Source: Forsythia viridissima
Taxonomy: Eukaryota > Streptophyta > Magnoliopsida > Lamiales > Oleaceae
Reading direction: 5' to 3'
DNA length: 64,000 nt
NCBI GenBank assembly: GCA_030279155.1
Contig: CM059034.1
Location: forward strand, 44,292,835-44,356,834
Position 1 is the first letter of the stretch, and every line of letters begins with the position of its first letter. Shown piece by piece: positions 12,146 through 24,948 of this stretch. A program made the translations under genes and the position numbers. The notes beneath the pieces are model-generated. The model ran no database searches. It had not been told where the DNA came from and saw only the letters and a program-made list of their open reading frames with translations.

Positions 12146-12690
12146 TGGGCTAAAGTCTCGTACGCTAACCTAGTACCTCTATACGTGGTAGGCTCCCTCC
12201 CAATGGACGAAAAGCAATGGGTTTATTGCGACCATGTGCTCGTGCCGCACCACATAGATAAAGCACAATGTGTCCTCTTCCATGTAGACGTACTATCATG
12301 GAAATTGGCGATATACGAAAATGATAAAAAATGCTATGATGATGATGTCATTCATAGAGAAGCGGTCCCGCATTTAAACCTTATTCCACATGTCATTAGG
12401 AAATTTAATTTGGGACTTCATCATCTAGAATTGTTGAACAATTTTCCGTTAGAGAATGAGAGAAAAACCACTATTGAGGTTTTAGAAGCGGATGAAAGAT
12501 AGGTTTAATTGCTACATTACATCTTTGTTAATTTTGATACTTCTATTTCTATACATTTACGTCATTGTTCGTATAATTATGTTTGTAATGTATAACATTC
12601 ATTTAGATTTTCGCAGTGGGCCACTATGGTGTGTGCATGATTAAATAGGTAGAGTACTTGCTAGCCAATATCACGCTTGATCGCGTTACC
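12146..12690 (+). pseudogene. Ulp1-type cysteine protease (C48) domain remnant
   Basis: The frame from TGG at 12146 is open to 12502 and reads W-A-K-V-S-Y-A-N-L-V-P-L-Y, then QCVLFHVDVLSWKLAIYEND. That is the pattern of the Ulp1/SENP core around its HW-V-L...VD motif. After a gap the sequence at about 12615-12690 reads GHYGVCMIK, a stop, then VEYLLANITLDRV, matching the family's GDCGV..IKYVEYL motif. The catalytic His-Trp is Gln-Cys here, and the Asp-Cys of GDCG is His-Tyr. Plant MULEs often carry captured Ulp1-like genes, and a MULE transposase lies nearby on the other strand. This copy is dead. Confidence 0.6.
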
Positions 12691-14460
12691 TCCATCCATA
12701 TGAAAGGTTTTCGCAAAAAAACTTGTCGTCAATTTTTTTAACAAATAGTTCTTTTTCTTCCCACCAAAATAATTTGTGTAATTCAACGGGTTCAATGTGA
12801 GATGTATGTACTTTATGTACTAAGATTACATTACATCAACTTTATGTCAAATGATGTTAATTATTTATATTAGCCATCAACATGTTTCAATTAGTGTGTG
12901 GAAATAGACAAAATAAAAGGCCCATCCTACCATCTAGATCACCATCTAATGTTATGCATGTCATGTTGTCTCTAGAAATTACATCAATTCCTTCATGGGT
13001 GTCATTTAAGGATTGGCATCCCAACTAGCGTTCATTTTTGCAATTTATATTCAAACACGCATAATGTTCCACTCATAGATCGTAAAAATGACAAGAGTGA
13101 GTTCAACAAACATTGGGTAGACAGTGTGAAGTATCGTCTTCATCTGTCCACCCGTACCCTATCACACTATCATGGTACGACATCCAAACCTGGACAATCA
13201 CAGCCCTCTTTCTTATTGTCTCCGATTTTTGTATAATACGAAAGGGTGGATGATTCAAATGAATGTAGATTGAGTACTCTCTACTAAAACCACTTGAAAT
13301 GCGTATTGATGCTTATCATCTATCGATGGATTCACAACTAGTTGAACCTTATCTCTCAATGGGCGAAGAGTCTTCAAATGACAAGTATTATGACTAGGCA
13401 TGGTCAAGAAGAATATCGAAAGGTCCATGGAAACTGCCGAAAAATGTTTACCTTATACAACTGGAACAAGTTGCTCGTAATACTTCCAAAATTATCGATT
13501 TGGGTTTCAATGAATGTGTATCTTAGATGGACTAGTCAACATTGAATCACAGTAATATTGTTGCACATTTTTAAATACTCGATGTATACATTCAAATGAT
13601 GTTACATATCGTAGTTAGTATGTGAAGGATGAAGGGTGAAACATTCATGTAGATATCATTATGTTATTTGAAGCACCTACTGACCATGAAATGACCACAA
13701 TAATGTTATATCTAGTAAGTAGTACTAAAAGAACTCTTCTCAATCCAGTTGAAATATAAGGAATATCTCTTCTTATTACTAAAAAGACCAATGTACAATT
13801 TATGATGGTTAGTACCCGATCTAGTTGTCTATAGAAATCATAGAAATTTATTCAATGGGTTACATGAGGTAGTAACTTTGTAAACATATTTTGAGACAAA
13901 AACTCAACAACAACCACAGTCCACCACAAGCCACTATCTCGGCTATTGGCACGCCAGGCACTTCATTGACCTAGACGAAGATGGTGTCTGTTGTCCACAG
14001 ATAAGGGAGTTTTCTCCAGTCTTCTTTTCACCCCTCCATGAACACCCTCATTCGTTGTCTCTTTTCGTCGTCGATTGAGGGGCTGATGGAGTTATCCTGA
14101 AGGACGAATAGTTAATCCTCCATTGCCTTAAAGGATTGGTTCGAGGTTAGTAGTTTATCATTGATGTTGATAGATTCAGAAGGACTTTTCTACTTCATTC
14201 GATAATTACAATTGGCTTGAATGCATAGGAGGCCAACCAATCAGGAGAGGAGTTAGGTGTCGACTATGAATGATGATTTTTCATTAATATTAGCTTCACT
14301 AATATGTCTGTGCATTTTTCGTATGTTGTGTTTTTACTGTCCGTTTTTTTCTATATGTGTGTTTTTTAATGTCATTCGATGGATGTAAACAAAATGTTGT
14401 ACGCTATTCAACATAACGAGTGTACATATTTTATAGTGGTACTTATGCAATCCGTGCTTA
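12691..14460. other. Decayed sequence with no recognisable gene
   Basis: Mixed-composition DNA with only short open runs in all frames, for example 13342-13545. It probably continues the old element that holds the Ulp1 remnant. Confidence 0.4.
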
Positions 14461-14817
14461 TAAAATTAAGGTTAATTTGAACTTTTAGTCCTCAACCTTT
14501 TCAATTTGTAATATATCTACCCCTAACCTTTTTTTATAGCACCAGACATCCCCAACCTTTTATTTTTTTGCAAACCACGTTCCTATTGACATATTTTGAC
14601 GATTTTTCCCCCCTCTTTAAATAAATAAAAATAAAAATAAACTAAAAACAACAAAATAATAAAATAAAATTGTAAATGAAGTCCTATAAATTTTAAAAAA
14701 TATAAAAGAACCCACCCACCATCTCTCTCTAGAATTCATTTTCTCTCCCTTCTCTCTCTAATGGTCACCAAAACTCCACTCTGGAGCGCAATTCCATAGA
14801 CTGCCAATTTGGTTTGC

Positions 14818-14819
<2 letters not shown>

Positions 14820-14866
<47 letters not shown>
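14820..14866 (+). repeat. (AG)n microsatellite
   Basis: A 47-bp uninterrupted GA/AG run at the inner edge of the left arm of MULE-3. Confidence 0.95.
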
Positions 14867-14868
<2 letters not shown>

Positions 14869-15600
14869 AAATTAATTAAGGAGTCGTGGCCATAATCTCA
14901 TTTTCAGCACTCTCTCCTACTTTTTGCTAGACTCTTAGCTTTTATAGTTGGAATTCTTGTACTCACTTGGGCTCTTCATTTCAAAACTAGTTTTCTCCCT
15001 CACTCCCGCTCTCGAGAAGACCTATTTATGGTGTAAAAATCCCTTATTTCCTATCTGAAAATTTTGATATGTTCTTGTATATGTATGTGCATTTGAGTGA
15101 GTGAAATATATAATTTCTGTTTTCTTTCTTGGCAGCTGCTTCATCCTTTGCTAATGGTGATTGGTTCCATTCTTATTAGTGGATAATGTTTTAATTAAAT
15201 ATATTCTTTATTTGCAAATTGGGAGTAGGAAATTTTTGTTTTAGTTTCTTTTATTTTTTTCAGCAATTTTGGTGCACATATGGTTGCCTGGTTCAAGAAA
15301 TTTGAAGAAATCTGTGCATTTATCTCTTCAAGGACTGGCCTTGGCTTGTGGGATTTTTGAAATTTGGACCAAATTTCATGGCCAGCGAAGATGGGATTGT
15401 GGCTAATTTCTACAGTTTGCATTCATGGATGGGTTTGATCTGTGTCTCCATGTTTGGGGCTCAGGTTTGTTCCACTTTCTAATTCATATTATTTTCAGTA
15501 ATTTTCTTACTTTTCTATAGAATGGTGCTTCGAAGTAGAGTTTTGGTAGCCATTAGAGAGAGAGAAGAGAGAGAATAAATTCTAGAGAGAGAGAGTAAGA

Positions 15601-15634
15601 GATGGGATGGGATGGGATGGGATGGGATGGGATG
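15601..15634 (+). repeat. (GATGG)n microsatellite
   Basis: Six or more perfect 5-bp units in the right arm of MULE-3, absent from the matching place in the left arm. Confidence 0.9.
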
Positions 15635-17609
15635 TGATGTGTGGGGTTGATTTTTGGGAAAGATGGTGTTTTTTCATATTTTTTAAAAGTTATGGGATTT
15701 CATTTGTAATTTTATTTTAATTTTTTGTTGTTTTAGCTTATTTTTATTTTTGTTTTTTTAAAGAGGAGGGCAAAACTGTCAAAATATGTCAATGGGAATG
15801 TGATTTGCAAAAAATTGAAAGGTTGGAGATGTTTGGTGCTATAAAAAAGGTTAGGGGTAGATTTGTTACAAATTGAAAAGATTGGAGACCAAAAGTGCAA
15901 ATTACCCTAAAATTAAAGACCAACATTGACAAAATTATCAAGATTGGTATTACATGAAAGCTATTCGAACAGGAATTCACAACTTTTCAACATTAAAGGA
16001 CACATCACAGTCGACACATATATTGCAGTTAGTTTGCATTCGAACAATTTGAAAAATAGACAGTGCACATGTAACTGTAGATTTTCTAGACAGTTCAAAT
16101 TCGAACTGTCAATTTTTCCAAACTAGCATGTGTTTTGTCATAATTTGACAGTTCATCCTCAAATTCGACAGTCTATATGATCTGTGATTTTCATAATTAA
16201 CTACCAATTTTTACAGGCCAAAAGTCTGAAAATATCGAATTCTATGATTTTGTCAAAGATGAATTGCACAACCCCTGGCACAAATAAGTACATACATGAT
16301 AAGATATTTTATTTCAATTTAATGCATTGCACGAGTTACAAATATTTCATTTATTAAATATTTTTTATGTATAAAGTAAAAAATAATCTACCAACTTGGT
16401 ATGTTTTGCATTCTTAAATTGAAGCACGGTTGTATTGAGATGGGTGGGTACATGGTCTATTGTGTCCAACATTACCATATCTACTGTACTTTTGAGTTCT
16501 AACTGGGATTTCACTTCTTGATCGATGTCTTCCAGATGGATGATATACATTTGGCGGCAACATTTGAACTGCGCTAACTTCATCATTATTAACATTGTAT
16601 ATGGCATCGATGTACGACCCTCTTTGAAATGTAGTTTTGTAAAAGGTAAAACACAATTCGTAAAAAGTCATTCCTCGTTAACACATGGTCCTAGGTGGAT
16701 GCACGCATGACATGTGTTTCAAGTCAAATTCTCAACAAGTACAATTTTTATCCAAGAAGTTTACCATATGTCTCCTTTCCGAATCTAACTTGACTTAATA
16801 TGTCTGTCAAATCATGCACTTGCAACCTTGTTCCCGCGTCAAAAGTTGTTGATAGTTTGACCTCTATATTCAGGGTCAAAATACTGTTATATTGCAAAGA
16901 CAACTTGCGTCGATGGTGGAATCATTGTTGCATAAATAACTTTGTTGACGTGTCAACAACGAGTTCAACAACTCTAGGTTATTTGATGTCATAACATTGT
17001 AAGGATCCTACTGAAGTGTTTTCTTGACCAATCTGATAGCTAGCGTTTTCCAAGTACAAATGAAGACCTTCATGCATTCTACAGAAATGATGTATGTACT
17101 TTTTAAAATTTTCTAAACCACACGCAAGCGTGAATCGTTGGAAAATACTATGATAATATTCATCATTGAACATGATCTTTCTTTTTCTTTACAAGTGCCA
17201 CATACAACAACCATAGTAAGAACATCGAAATACTGTTTGTACTACCTTTACAATGCTATCATTTCGATCAAAAATAAAAACTAGCCTCACAGAATCACCA
17301 ATTTATTTTTTTAACTTGGACATAAACCAAGTCCATAAAGCGTCATTTTCAAAATAATTTATCTCCATGCAATCATATATATTTTCTTGTTTGTATCATG
17401 TCCTTGAGGCTATCAACAAAGTTCCTTTGTACTTTTCTTTCAAATGTGTCCCATCAACATAAATCACTCGTCGCAAATACTAAACAAATCTACGGATACT
17501 TGCACTGAATGTAATGAAGAAATACAAAAACTTTTTATCCCTACCTCTTTCAATATATGTGACTGTAATCGAGTTCCTGTATCGAATCATGTAGTAATAT
17601 GATGGAAAC

Positions 17610-18899
17610 TTTTGTGAAAACTATATAATTGATTGAAAGTGAACAATATCGCATACAAGTAATAAAATGGACCTATTGAGTCCGTATTATCTTTTACACG
17701 AAAATTATCCTATTTAGATATTAGTTCAATCAATCTTAATCCTAATTTATTTAAAATTCATTGAATTAACTTGATTTGAATATTCAAACTATAATTATTA
17801 ATTTTAGAACAAAAGGATGGATGTAAAAGTCAGGATTTTAGCAAGTATAATTATTAAAGGATTTGGATTCACGAGTTCACCATAGTTGTCATATCTAATT
17901 TCTCATCTCAAGATTTATTTTTAATGTTGTATTTGGTCGAATTCAAGAATTTTAACCTAATTTTCCTCTTTCGAGTTCAAATTAGTCATATCTAATTAAG
18001 TCAACTTATGACATCAGAATGATCCTTAATTAGTGCATTAAATATCCTAAGAATTCAATTCAAGACCGCAACAATAATAAAAGCGTATCTCTACCTTTTA
18101 TCCAATTGCCAGATTTTACTGCCTGATCTAGATTAATAGCTTACCTCTCGATTTGGTAGAATCCACAATTCAAAGACAAATAATGGCCAATGATTTCAAG
18201 CATTAAGAGAAGAAGTAAAATCAAAACGTAATTAATTTATAAGAAAAACTTGAGAATTGAAATTCAAGAATTTAAATTAGGTTGCATCGTTAATCCAAAA
18301 TTAAGATTTAGCTACTTACAATTTATTAGAAAGAAAATATGAAGAGTTTGGAATACATAATTGGATTTAATTAAGTGATGAGAAAAAAGTTGAATATCTT
18401 GCACTAAGAATTCTCTGTCTTCACGTTCGAATCTTCAATCTTGCTATCGTTCTTTCCCTCTTTGTCTATATCTTTCTCAATGATTCAACCTTTGATTCTT
18501 GTATATGGTATATTATATATTGTTTCAATCATTCTCCTTATTTATATGTCTCAAAACCCTAATATAGTGTAGAGATCTTGTCCCACAAGAATTACGAAAC
18601 TAGAATTTGACTAAAATAAGGAAACTAAAATTCTAGTCATGATTTGTGCTTAAGTCCCTGATTGTTTGCATGATAAGTCCTTTATATTTTAGATGTTTGC
18701 AAGTTGGTCCACATTCCCAAGTCTTTGTGCACTTTCAGTCTTTTTTCGCCTATTTTGCTTCATTTTTCTCCAATTCCATCTGAACTTGGGTTTTGACCTA
18801 AAGCAATCAAATTAACACACAATTAAGTAGAAATTCACTTAAAGTACTTACAAAAGTCTACTGTTAATGGTCCAAATAAGTGTAAAATGACACTTATCA
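17610..18899 (-). mobile_element. Solo LTR of the gypsy-2 family inside the MULE-2 transposase
   Basis: A 1290-bp block matches the reverse complement of the gypsy-2 LTRs (33172-34687 and 37471-38661), including the tgataagtg start and the ggtccactttattacttg-like end. A perfect 5-bp direct repeat, gaaac, flanks it at 17605-17609 and 18900-18904. No internal sequence is present, so it is a solo LTR left by LTR-LTR recombination. Confidence 0.88.
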
Positions 18900-18982
18900 G
18901 AAACTTTCGAAAACTTTCCTCGTGCGATCCCCGATGAAGAATTAAGGCCTTCTCCTTAGACCTTCATGCCTTATCATAACCG

Positions 18983-20770
18983 ATTGTCACACCTAACTTT
19001 TCTTGAATGTAACCGACAATGCCATCCGATACATATTATTGATTTTCATCATTTAGTCTTTGCATGATTTATTGCGTAATAACAGAACTCGTTGCCTATC
19101 TATGATCATTGTGTCAAAAATCTAAAGAACGTTTGAGCCTGAATTTATACTTTCGAACCTTAAAGACATCAGATGGCTTGATTTCGAAGCATGCAAAATG
19201 CCAATTACAGTTTGCATCTATGCATGTTAGCTTTAAGCTATTTTTGTTTGATTTCTTTACCTTGAATTGGAATTTTTTCGTAAAAACAAGCATGTAAAAT
19301 TTCTTATTCAACTTCATTACTGAAAATTTGGTTCACTACAATTTTTGACAAAATCCATCAATTGTAAATTACCCACTGACTACAAATAACTAATATTAAA
19401 CAGGTTTTCCACAACCTCATTCTCACCATTACTGCCAATCTGTGTAGCATTCATCGAATGGTTTAATAGAGCTTCGACAACGGCCTGTGTGGCAGTCATT
19501 TATTGTAGCTTTGACTTAGGTATGTATATCATTCACTTGATGATTTAATTGAGCTTCAACTTCGGTGGCAACAACATGATCATTTTTAAAGTGTATCCCA
19601 TCATATAGTCATTTAAAATGTCATCTGCACCGCATGTTGAGCTCTCCACAACATCGATCCCCAAAGTTGTTGCATATCCTATGGAACAAGATTAAAACAT
19701 AGTACAATTTCTTTGTGAATTGAAATGTAGCACTATAAGTCCTTATCATCAAGTAGGTCAGCAAGTGGAAGATTCAAAGATGACACTTTGAATTTCAAAT
19801 GAATTGTGAACCTACTGTCATCGACATTGAGCATTGTCTTCAATCTACAAACCAGTTCATAAAACTTGAAACTTCTATTGTCACACCTAACTTCCCTTGA
19901 ATGTAACCGACAATGCCATCCGATACATATTATTGATTTTCATCATTTAGTCTTTGCATGATTTATTGCGTAATAACAGAACTCGTTGCCTATCTATGAT
20001 CATTGTGTCAAAAATCTAAAGAACGTTTGAGCCTGAATTTATACTTTCGAACCTTAAAGACATCAGATGGCTTGATTTCGAAGCATGCAAAATGCCAATT
20101 ACAGTTTACATCTATGCATGTTAGCTTTAAGCTATTTTTGTTTGATTTCTTTACCTTGAATTGGAATTTTTTCGTAAAAACAAGCATGTAAAATTTCTTA
20201 TTCAACTTCATTACTGAAAATTTGGTTCACTACAATTTTTGACAAAATCCATCAATTTTAAATTACCCACTGACTACAAATAACTAATATCAAACAGGTT
20301 TTCCACAACCTCATTCTCACCATTACTGCCAATCTGTGTAGCATTCATCGAATGGTTTAATAGAGCTTCGACAACGGCCTGTGTGGCAGTCATTTATTGT
20401 AGCTTTGACTTAGGTATGTATATCATTCACTTGATGATTTAATTGAGCTTCAACTTCGGTGGCAACAACATGATCATTTTTAAAGTGTATCCCATCAAAT
20501 AGTCGTTTAAAATGTCCTCTGCACCGCATGTTGAGCTCTCCACAACATCAATCCCCACAGCTGTTGCATATCCTATGGAACAAGATTAAAACATAGTACA
20601 ATTTCTTTGTGAATTGAAATGTAGCACTATAAGTCCTTATCATCAAGTAGGTCAGCAAGCGGAAGATTCAAAGATGACACTTTGAATTTCAAATGAATTG
20701 TGAACCTACTGTCATCGACATTGAGCATTGTCTTCAATCTACAAACCAGTTCATAAAAATTGAAACTTCT
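18983..20770. repeat. Tandem duplication of an 894-bp unit
   Basis: 18983-19876 and 19877-20770 are two head-to-tail copies differing at only around a dozen bases. The unit covers the N-terminal part of the minus-strand MULE-2 transposase. The short word attg lies at the junctions. The similarity is much higher than expected from the decay of the host element, so the duplication is younger than the loss of function. Confidence 0.92.
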
Positions 20771-20864
20771 ATTGACATTGTTCTTGTGCCACCCACTTCC
20801 ATTCATTGTCAGTGTTCCTAAAATCTCCTTTATGCGACATAATGAATCTCAATCTTTCGGCCAT

Positions 20865-22586
20865 ATCTAAAAAATACATAAAAAATGAGGATAAACATAA
20901 ATATAGTTACAACAATATAAGGTTTAAGTAAACTAGTTACAAATAGTCGAAACATTTCCTGCAGGGACATAAAAAAGTACACAGTTCAACAGTCCATGAC
21001 TGACTATTTCGACAGGTGTGAACAATTGTCGCAATCAGTACTTTCTAGCTGTCAAAATCCACAATTCTGCTATATTGAAATGTCAAAATAGACAACAGTC
21101 AAATTCTATATTTGATTTTTGAACAATTCTTCAAAGTCCGAAAATAGTACCATAACATGCTTTACTTTGGTTTTTCAAACAAAATAGATTATTAACTCCA
21201 AACAACTCCATGTTCAACATTCCAAAGGGATTCTAATAATTTTTCAAAATAAACACACATTCATGTTAATCATTTATTAATATCAAAACATAATTAAGTT
21301 AAATGTCAAATAACTTAAGAATATAAACCCTACATTCTTAAAATCACATTTGTAAAATGGTAATAAGATTTTCTTACCTACAAATAATAACTTTAGGTAT
21401 TAAGAGATCAAGTTCCAACTTGAAATCTTACATTTATGTTTAACAAACGCCAACAAATTAAATGCTAATTGGATTAAAGCCCTGTGTTTTTAAGTGATAA
21501 TTCAACCATGAACAAATATTATGAAAACGAGATATATCTTATGATTATGAGCTAATTGATATTATCTTGTGTGTAATTACATGATCCACTTTGATATCTT
21601 CTCTTGGAAGCTATTGTATTAGTCTCTAAATGTGTACACCAACTTTCAAATACCATGAAATCTTAACCACACAAAAAGTAGCCATTTTTACAAAAGAATA
21701 TATTTGATATTTTGTATCCAAAAGTGACTATTTTTACAAACATTTTCAAAAGCAGACACATTTCTAATCCAACCCTCACTTTTGGTCACATTTTCAAATT
21801 TCACTTTCCTTAATAGAAAATGCCAATGCATTATAAATATGGATTTAATGGATCCAAGAAATAGAGTTTAATTTCATTGATAATCATTCAACTTTATACT
21901 TTATTTTACTTTGATACACAAATTTTAAATTGTTTTATTATCATCATTGAACTTTAAAAAGATTTTTAATTACACCATTGAACTACTCACCTATTCAATT
22001 TTTAACAAAATTTATATCACATAAGCAAGTCTATTAAAAATTGGAAGGATAATTAACTTAGCTGTGTAGCTAAAACACTTTTAAAGTTTATCGATAATGA
22101 TACGATTTAAAGTTATCATATGTGGCAGAGGATTTAGAGATCTTGGGTTCGGGATATGAATGGAATCGAGATGGAAAAAAGAGTTCGATTTTAGAGACTT
22201 GATCAATAGTGAAATAATAGATCATCAACAAAACCCTAAACATGTCAATAACATACTCAATCTTACATTCGTGTAATGAATATATACCTTCGGATCTTAA
22301 CAACAATTAGTAGTCATCAATCAAACATTCATATTACATCTAAGTAAAGCTTTAGTGTAAAGTTTAGTTGTCCTTGATAAAATTAACCCATTGAAAAGAC
22401 CTTAGTAAAGTAAAATAAACTACTATGAAGAGAAAAAAAAAATGTAAATCTACTCTTTCTAACAACGGACCGATGGTGTTGTACACTTATTCTCTTAAAT
22501 TTTCCAATCACAATAAGAAACAAATATGATTAAAAGAAATACTTTTGTGTTGCACGAACTCATTTTCTTTCAAAACTACTATTTGA
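20865..22586. other. AT-rich sequence without recognisable genes
   Basis: Upstream side of the MULE-2 transposase remnant. Near 20.97-21.10 kb the sequence is rich in gacagt/actgtc-type words like those at 16.0-16.15 kb on the other side of the transposase. These could be remains of MULE-2 subterminal repeats. Nothing else is identified. Confidence 0.35.
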
Positions 22587-23390
22587 TGTAGGTGACAGCC
22601 TACTATAAGAATAAATACAAAGAACACAGCAATTCACACATGAATTAATGATTGACAATTGATTTTGAAGAACAATTGTATCATTTTCTTTATTTCAAAA
22701 TCAACCAAAACCTAGAATGATGTGCTTTCTACCATTGTTATCAAAATAAAAGATGTGGCTTGATGCAAGTCCCTTACATCACTTAAAGGAAATTTAAACT
22801 AAACATAAAATAGCTAGCTAAAGAGAATCTTCTATAAGATCTTAAATTCGGTCCCTAAGTAATCCATCCTCATAGCATCATACCAGTCCCAATGCATGAT
22901 GGTAACCTCATGCTAGCATAGGTCGGGTCGTCTTCGTGATAACAAAATAAACCCTATGAAAGCCAATCGACATAAATTAAATTTTACTTAAGTCTCAAAC
23001 TAATGTGTAATCAGCAATAAAATAAAGGCCGCAACTCAGTGCTAAAGGAACACGACAAGGAACTCGACCATGGTCTCTAGCTGAAGGCTAGTCCATGGCC
23101 TAGCTGTGTACCCGCTCATGACTTTTGTTAGTCTTCTTGTCTATCCCAATGCATCATAAATGTGTTAGAGGATACACGATTGAAATGGAAGGCAACACTA
23201 ATCATGGACATAAAGGATGACATTCTATCCCTTCAATTAAGCAATCAAAAAGCCCAATGCATTATCCCTCATATCATGGATTAATGTTCTAAATTGTATA
23301 CATAAATCATGCCAAAGATTAAGTGTCAACCTTATGGTGTATATATGTATGATGCTTCAGTGAAGAAAAAAATACTTTCGTCCACCAACA
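22587..23390 (-). repeat. Gypsy-1 LTR, complete copy
   Basis: On the minus strand it starts TGTTGGTGGACG and ends CCTACA. Its low-coordinate part matches 32829-33171. Its high-coordinate part (about 23150-23390) matches 24700-24948. Confidence 0.7.
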
Positions 23391-24689
23391 CTTTTCTAAG
23401 AAAATTCTCAAGGTATTAGAGCAAGTTTAATATGACTTTTGGTTAAACTTGCAAGCTTCTGTTTTCAGCGAGGGTTTGCCATTTTTTTTTCATTTTCTAT
23501 CTGGTTTCTTTAAATATTTTTATTCAAAGAAATATCAATGATGGTGGATGTTGCTCGGGGTAAAGAAGGAGGCGCATGAATGCTACAAGAATTTTGAGGT
23601 TTCAGGCATAAAAGTTATCTCGAAGAGTGATGCTAATCTATCCCACTTGCTCGGTACAATTTATGGTCTTCATGGTATCCTTATGAAGGTAACACTTTCA
23701 AGATAGTCACCATTTTGTCGATGGTTACCCTTCCTAGCCTTCCACGATGTAGTTAGTATGGCATTTTAACATAAGCAGTCAAAGTGGAGCAATATGCCTG
23801 GATTTCCTGAAAGACTCAAGTCCTGTACTAACTTTGAAGACATCACTCTTTTTTGCACATGCATTACTCTTTGCTCCAAAACCTGATGACCCCTAATATT
23901 TTGTGGTAGCACAAAAATATCTTAGAGACTACCCAACATTTCAGGCATAGCTACCTACTAGACATTAGCATTTTCCATAACCTTATCTCTTGGTGTTGAC
24001 GAGAAGGTGCAAAAGCTCATGGACACGGTTTTTCCTAAAGCCCTAAGGCATTTGAAGCATGTACAACAAGTGTAGATGAAGCCTACAATAGAGGTAATGC
24101 AAATGAAGTAGATAGCAAAGAACTTGATGATATATTGACACAGGAAGAGAAAAGGCAGCTTGAGATTGCACTTAAGTTAGACTTGCCATATTTAGCAATG
24201 AAAATTATAACTCCGTTAATCAAAACCTTTGGCATTTATCATCACGTTACCAATGATGATAAACTTGCGAAAAGATAACATTTGAAAAAGGAAAACAAAG
24301 CCCCGAACCCACTGTATGAATCATGATATAAAAAAGACGGTATCTTTATTTCATAGTTACTTGGAATCGTGAAGGATGACCTGCAAAGCTTCACTTTTTG
24401 ACTCAGAAACAACTTCTATATTGTTAAATTGTCATGATTTTATTATACCCAAATTGTTTGAAAAGAAATCACGGCCATTGCAATTACTGTCCCTTGATCA
24501 AGAAATGAACTTCTTGTCACTTGACCAAACAATGAGCTATTGAAACACATGTCATTCAAAGTATGGGTGTACATGAGTGAAAATGCAACAATTCAGTAAA
24601 TTCAAGAATTGTAGACGTGCAATCATAAACTACTACTGCCAAGTATATTTTCAAAATCTGCATTCATACACGACTTCAACACAAGTTGA
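23391..24689. other. Unidentified insert between two gypsy-1 LTR copies, with one unknown ORF remnant
   Basis: This 1.3-kb stretch separates a complete and a partial gypsy-1 LTR. Near 23.85-23.93 kb, plus-strand fragments read like decayed coding sequence (FAPKPDDPQYFVVAQKYLRD). At 24039-24278 an open frame encodes 79 residues, including EACTTSVDEAYNRGNANEVD and LTQEEKRQLEIALKLDLPYL, ending in TAA. The residue mix looks like real protein, but I do not recognise the family. It may be a captured host exon. Confidence 0.4.
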
Positions 24690-24948
24690 AAGTCCACGAC
24701 AGTTTCCTTTCTAGCTTGATGGATGGTGTTATAGGATACACAATTGAAATGGATGGCATCAATTTTCCTTACATAAAGGATGGCATCCTATCTCTTAAAT
24801 TAAGAAATCATAAAAATCCTTTGCACTATACATTAGATCATGGAGTGATGTTTTACAATATAGACATTAATTGTGCCAAATATTATTTTTCAACCTTATG
24901 TTATATATATGTACGATCCTTTAATGAAGAAAAACACTTTCACCAACA
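24690..24948 (-). repeat. Gypsy-1 LTR, partial copy
   Basis: On the minus strand it starts TGTTGGTGAAAG directly after the integrase end and a TTTAGAAAAA tract. It matches the first part of the LTR at 23390-23150 and then breaks off. Confidence 0.65.

Larger units (their letters stand above)
14470..15907. mobile_element. MULE-3, non-autonomous MULE with long TIRs and 9-bp target duplication
   Basis: Inverted arms run from 14470 to about 14790 and from about 15530 to 15907. Termini are GGTTAATTTG and, reversed, GGGTAATTTG. The direct repeat taaaattaa flanks the element at 14461-14469 and 15908-15916. The arms include matching landmarks such as ctctctctaatgg(t/c) and accaaaactc. The right arm has an extra (GGGAT)n block that the left arm lacks. 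The 740-bp interior begins with (AG)n and shows no transposase. It could be a gene fragment captured by the element (Pack-MULE), but I recognise no exon. Confidence 0.85.
16365..20864 (-). pseudogene. MuDR-family transposase remnant (MULE-2), interrupted and partly duplicated
   Basis: Minus-strand reading starts at an ATG at 20864 (MAERLRFIMSHKGDF). The MuDR N-terminal domain follows (FKVKKSNKN, CNWHFACFEIKPSDVFKVRKY) and is present twice because of an 894-bp tandem duplication. Then come a pre-core segment near 18.96 kb, and IYVDGTHLKEKYKGTLL near 17.47 kb, which holds the first catalytic Asp of the transposase core. Later core pieces lie at 17.2-17.3 kb. The C-terminal MLPPNVYHPSGR and the CCHC-like SRYGNVGHNRPC lie at 16.4-16.6 kb, with the first Cys of the knuckle lost. 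Stops and frame changes are many, and a 1.3-kb solo LTR splits it. No MULE-2 terminal repeats could be identified. Confidence 0.75.

Noticed and set aside
19109..20191. Twin plus-strand frames of 62 codons
   Set aside because: They are mirror frames of the duplicated minus-strand MULE transposase segment.
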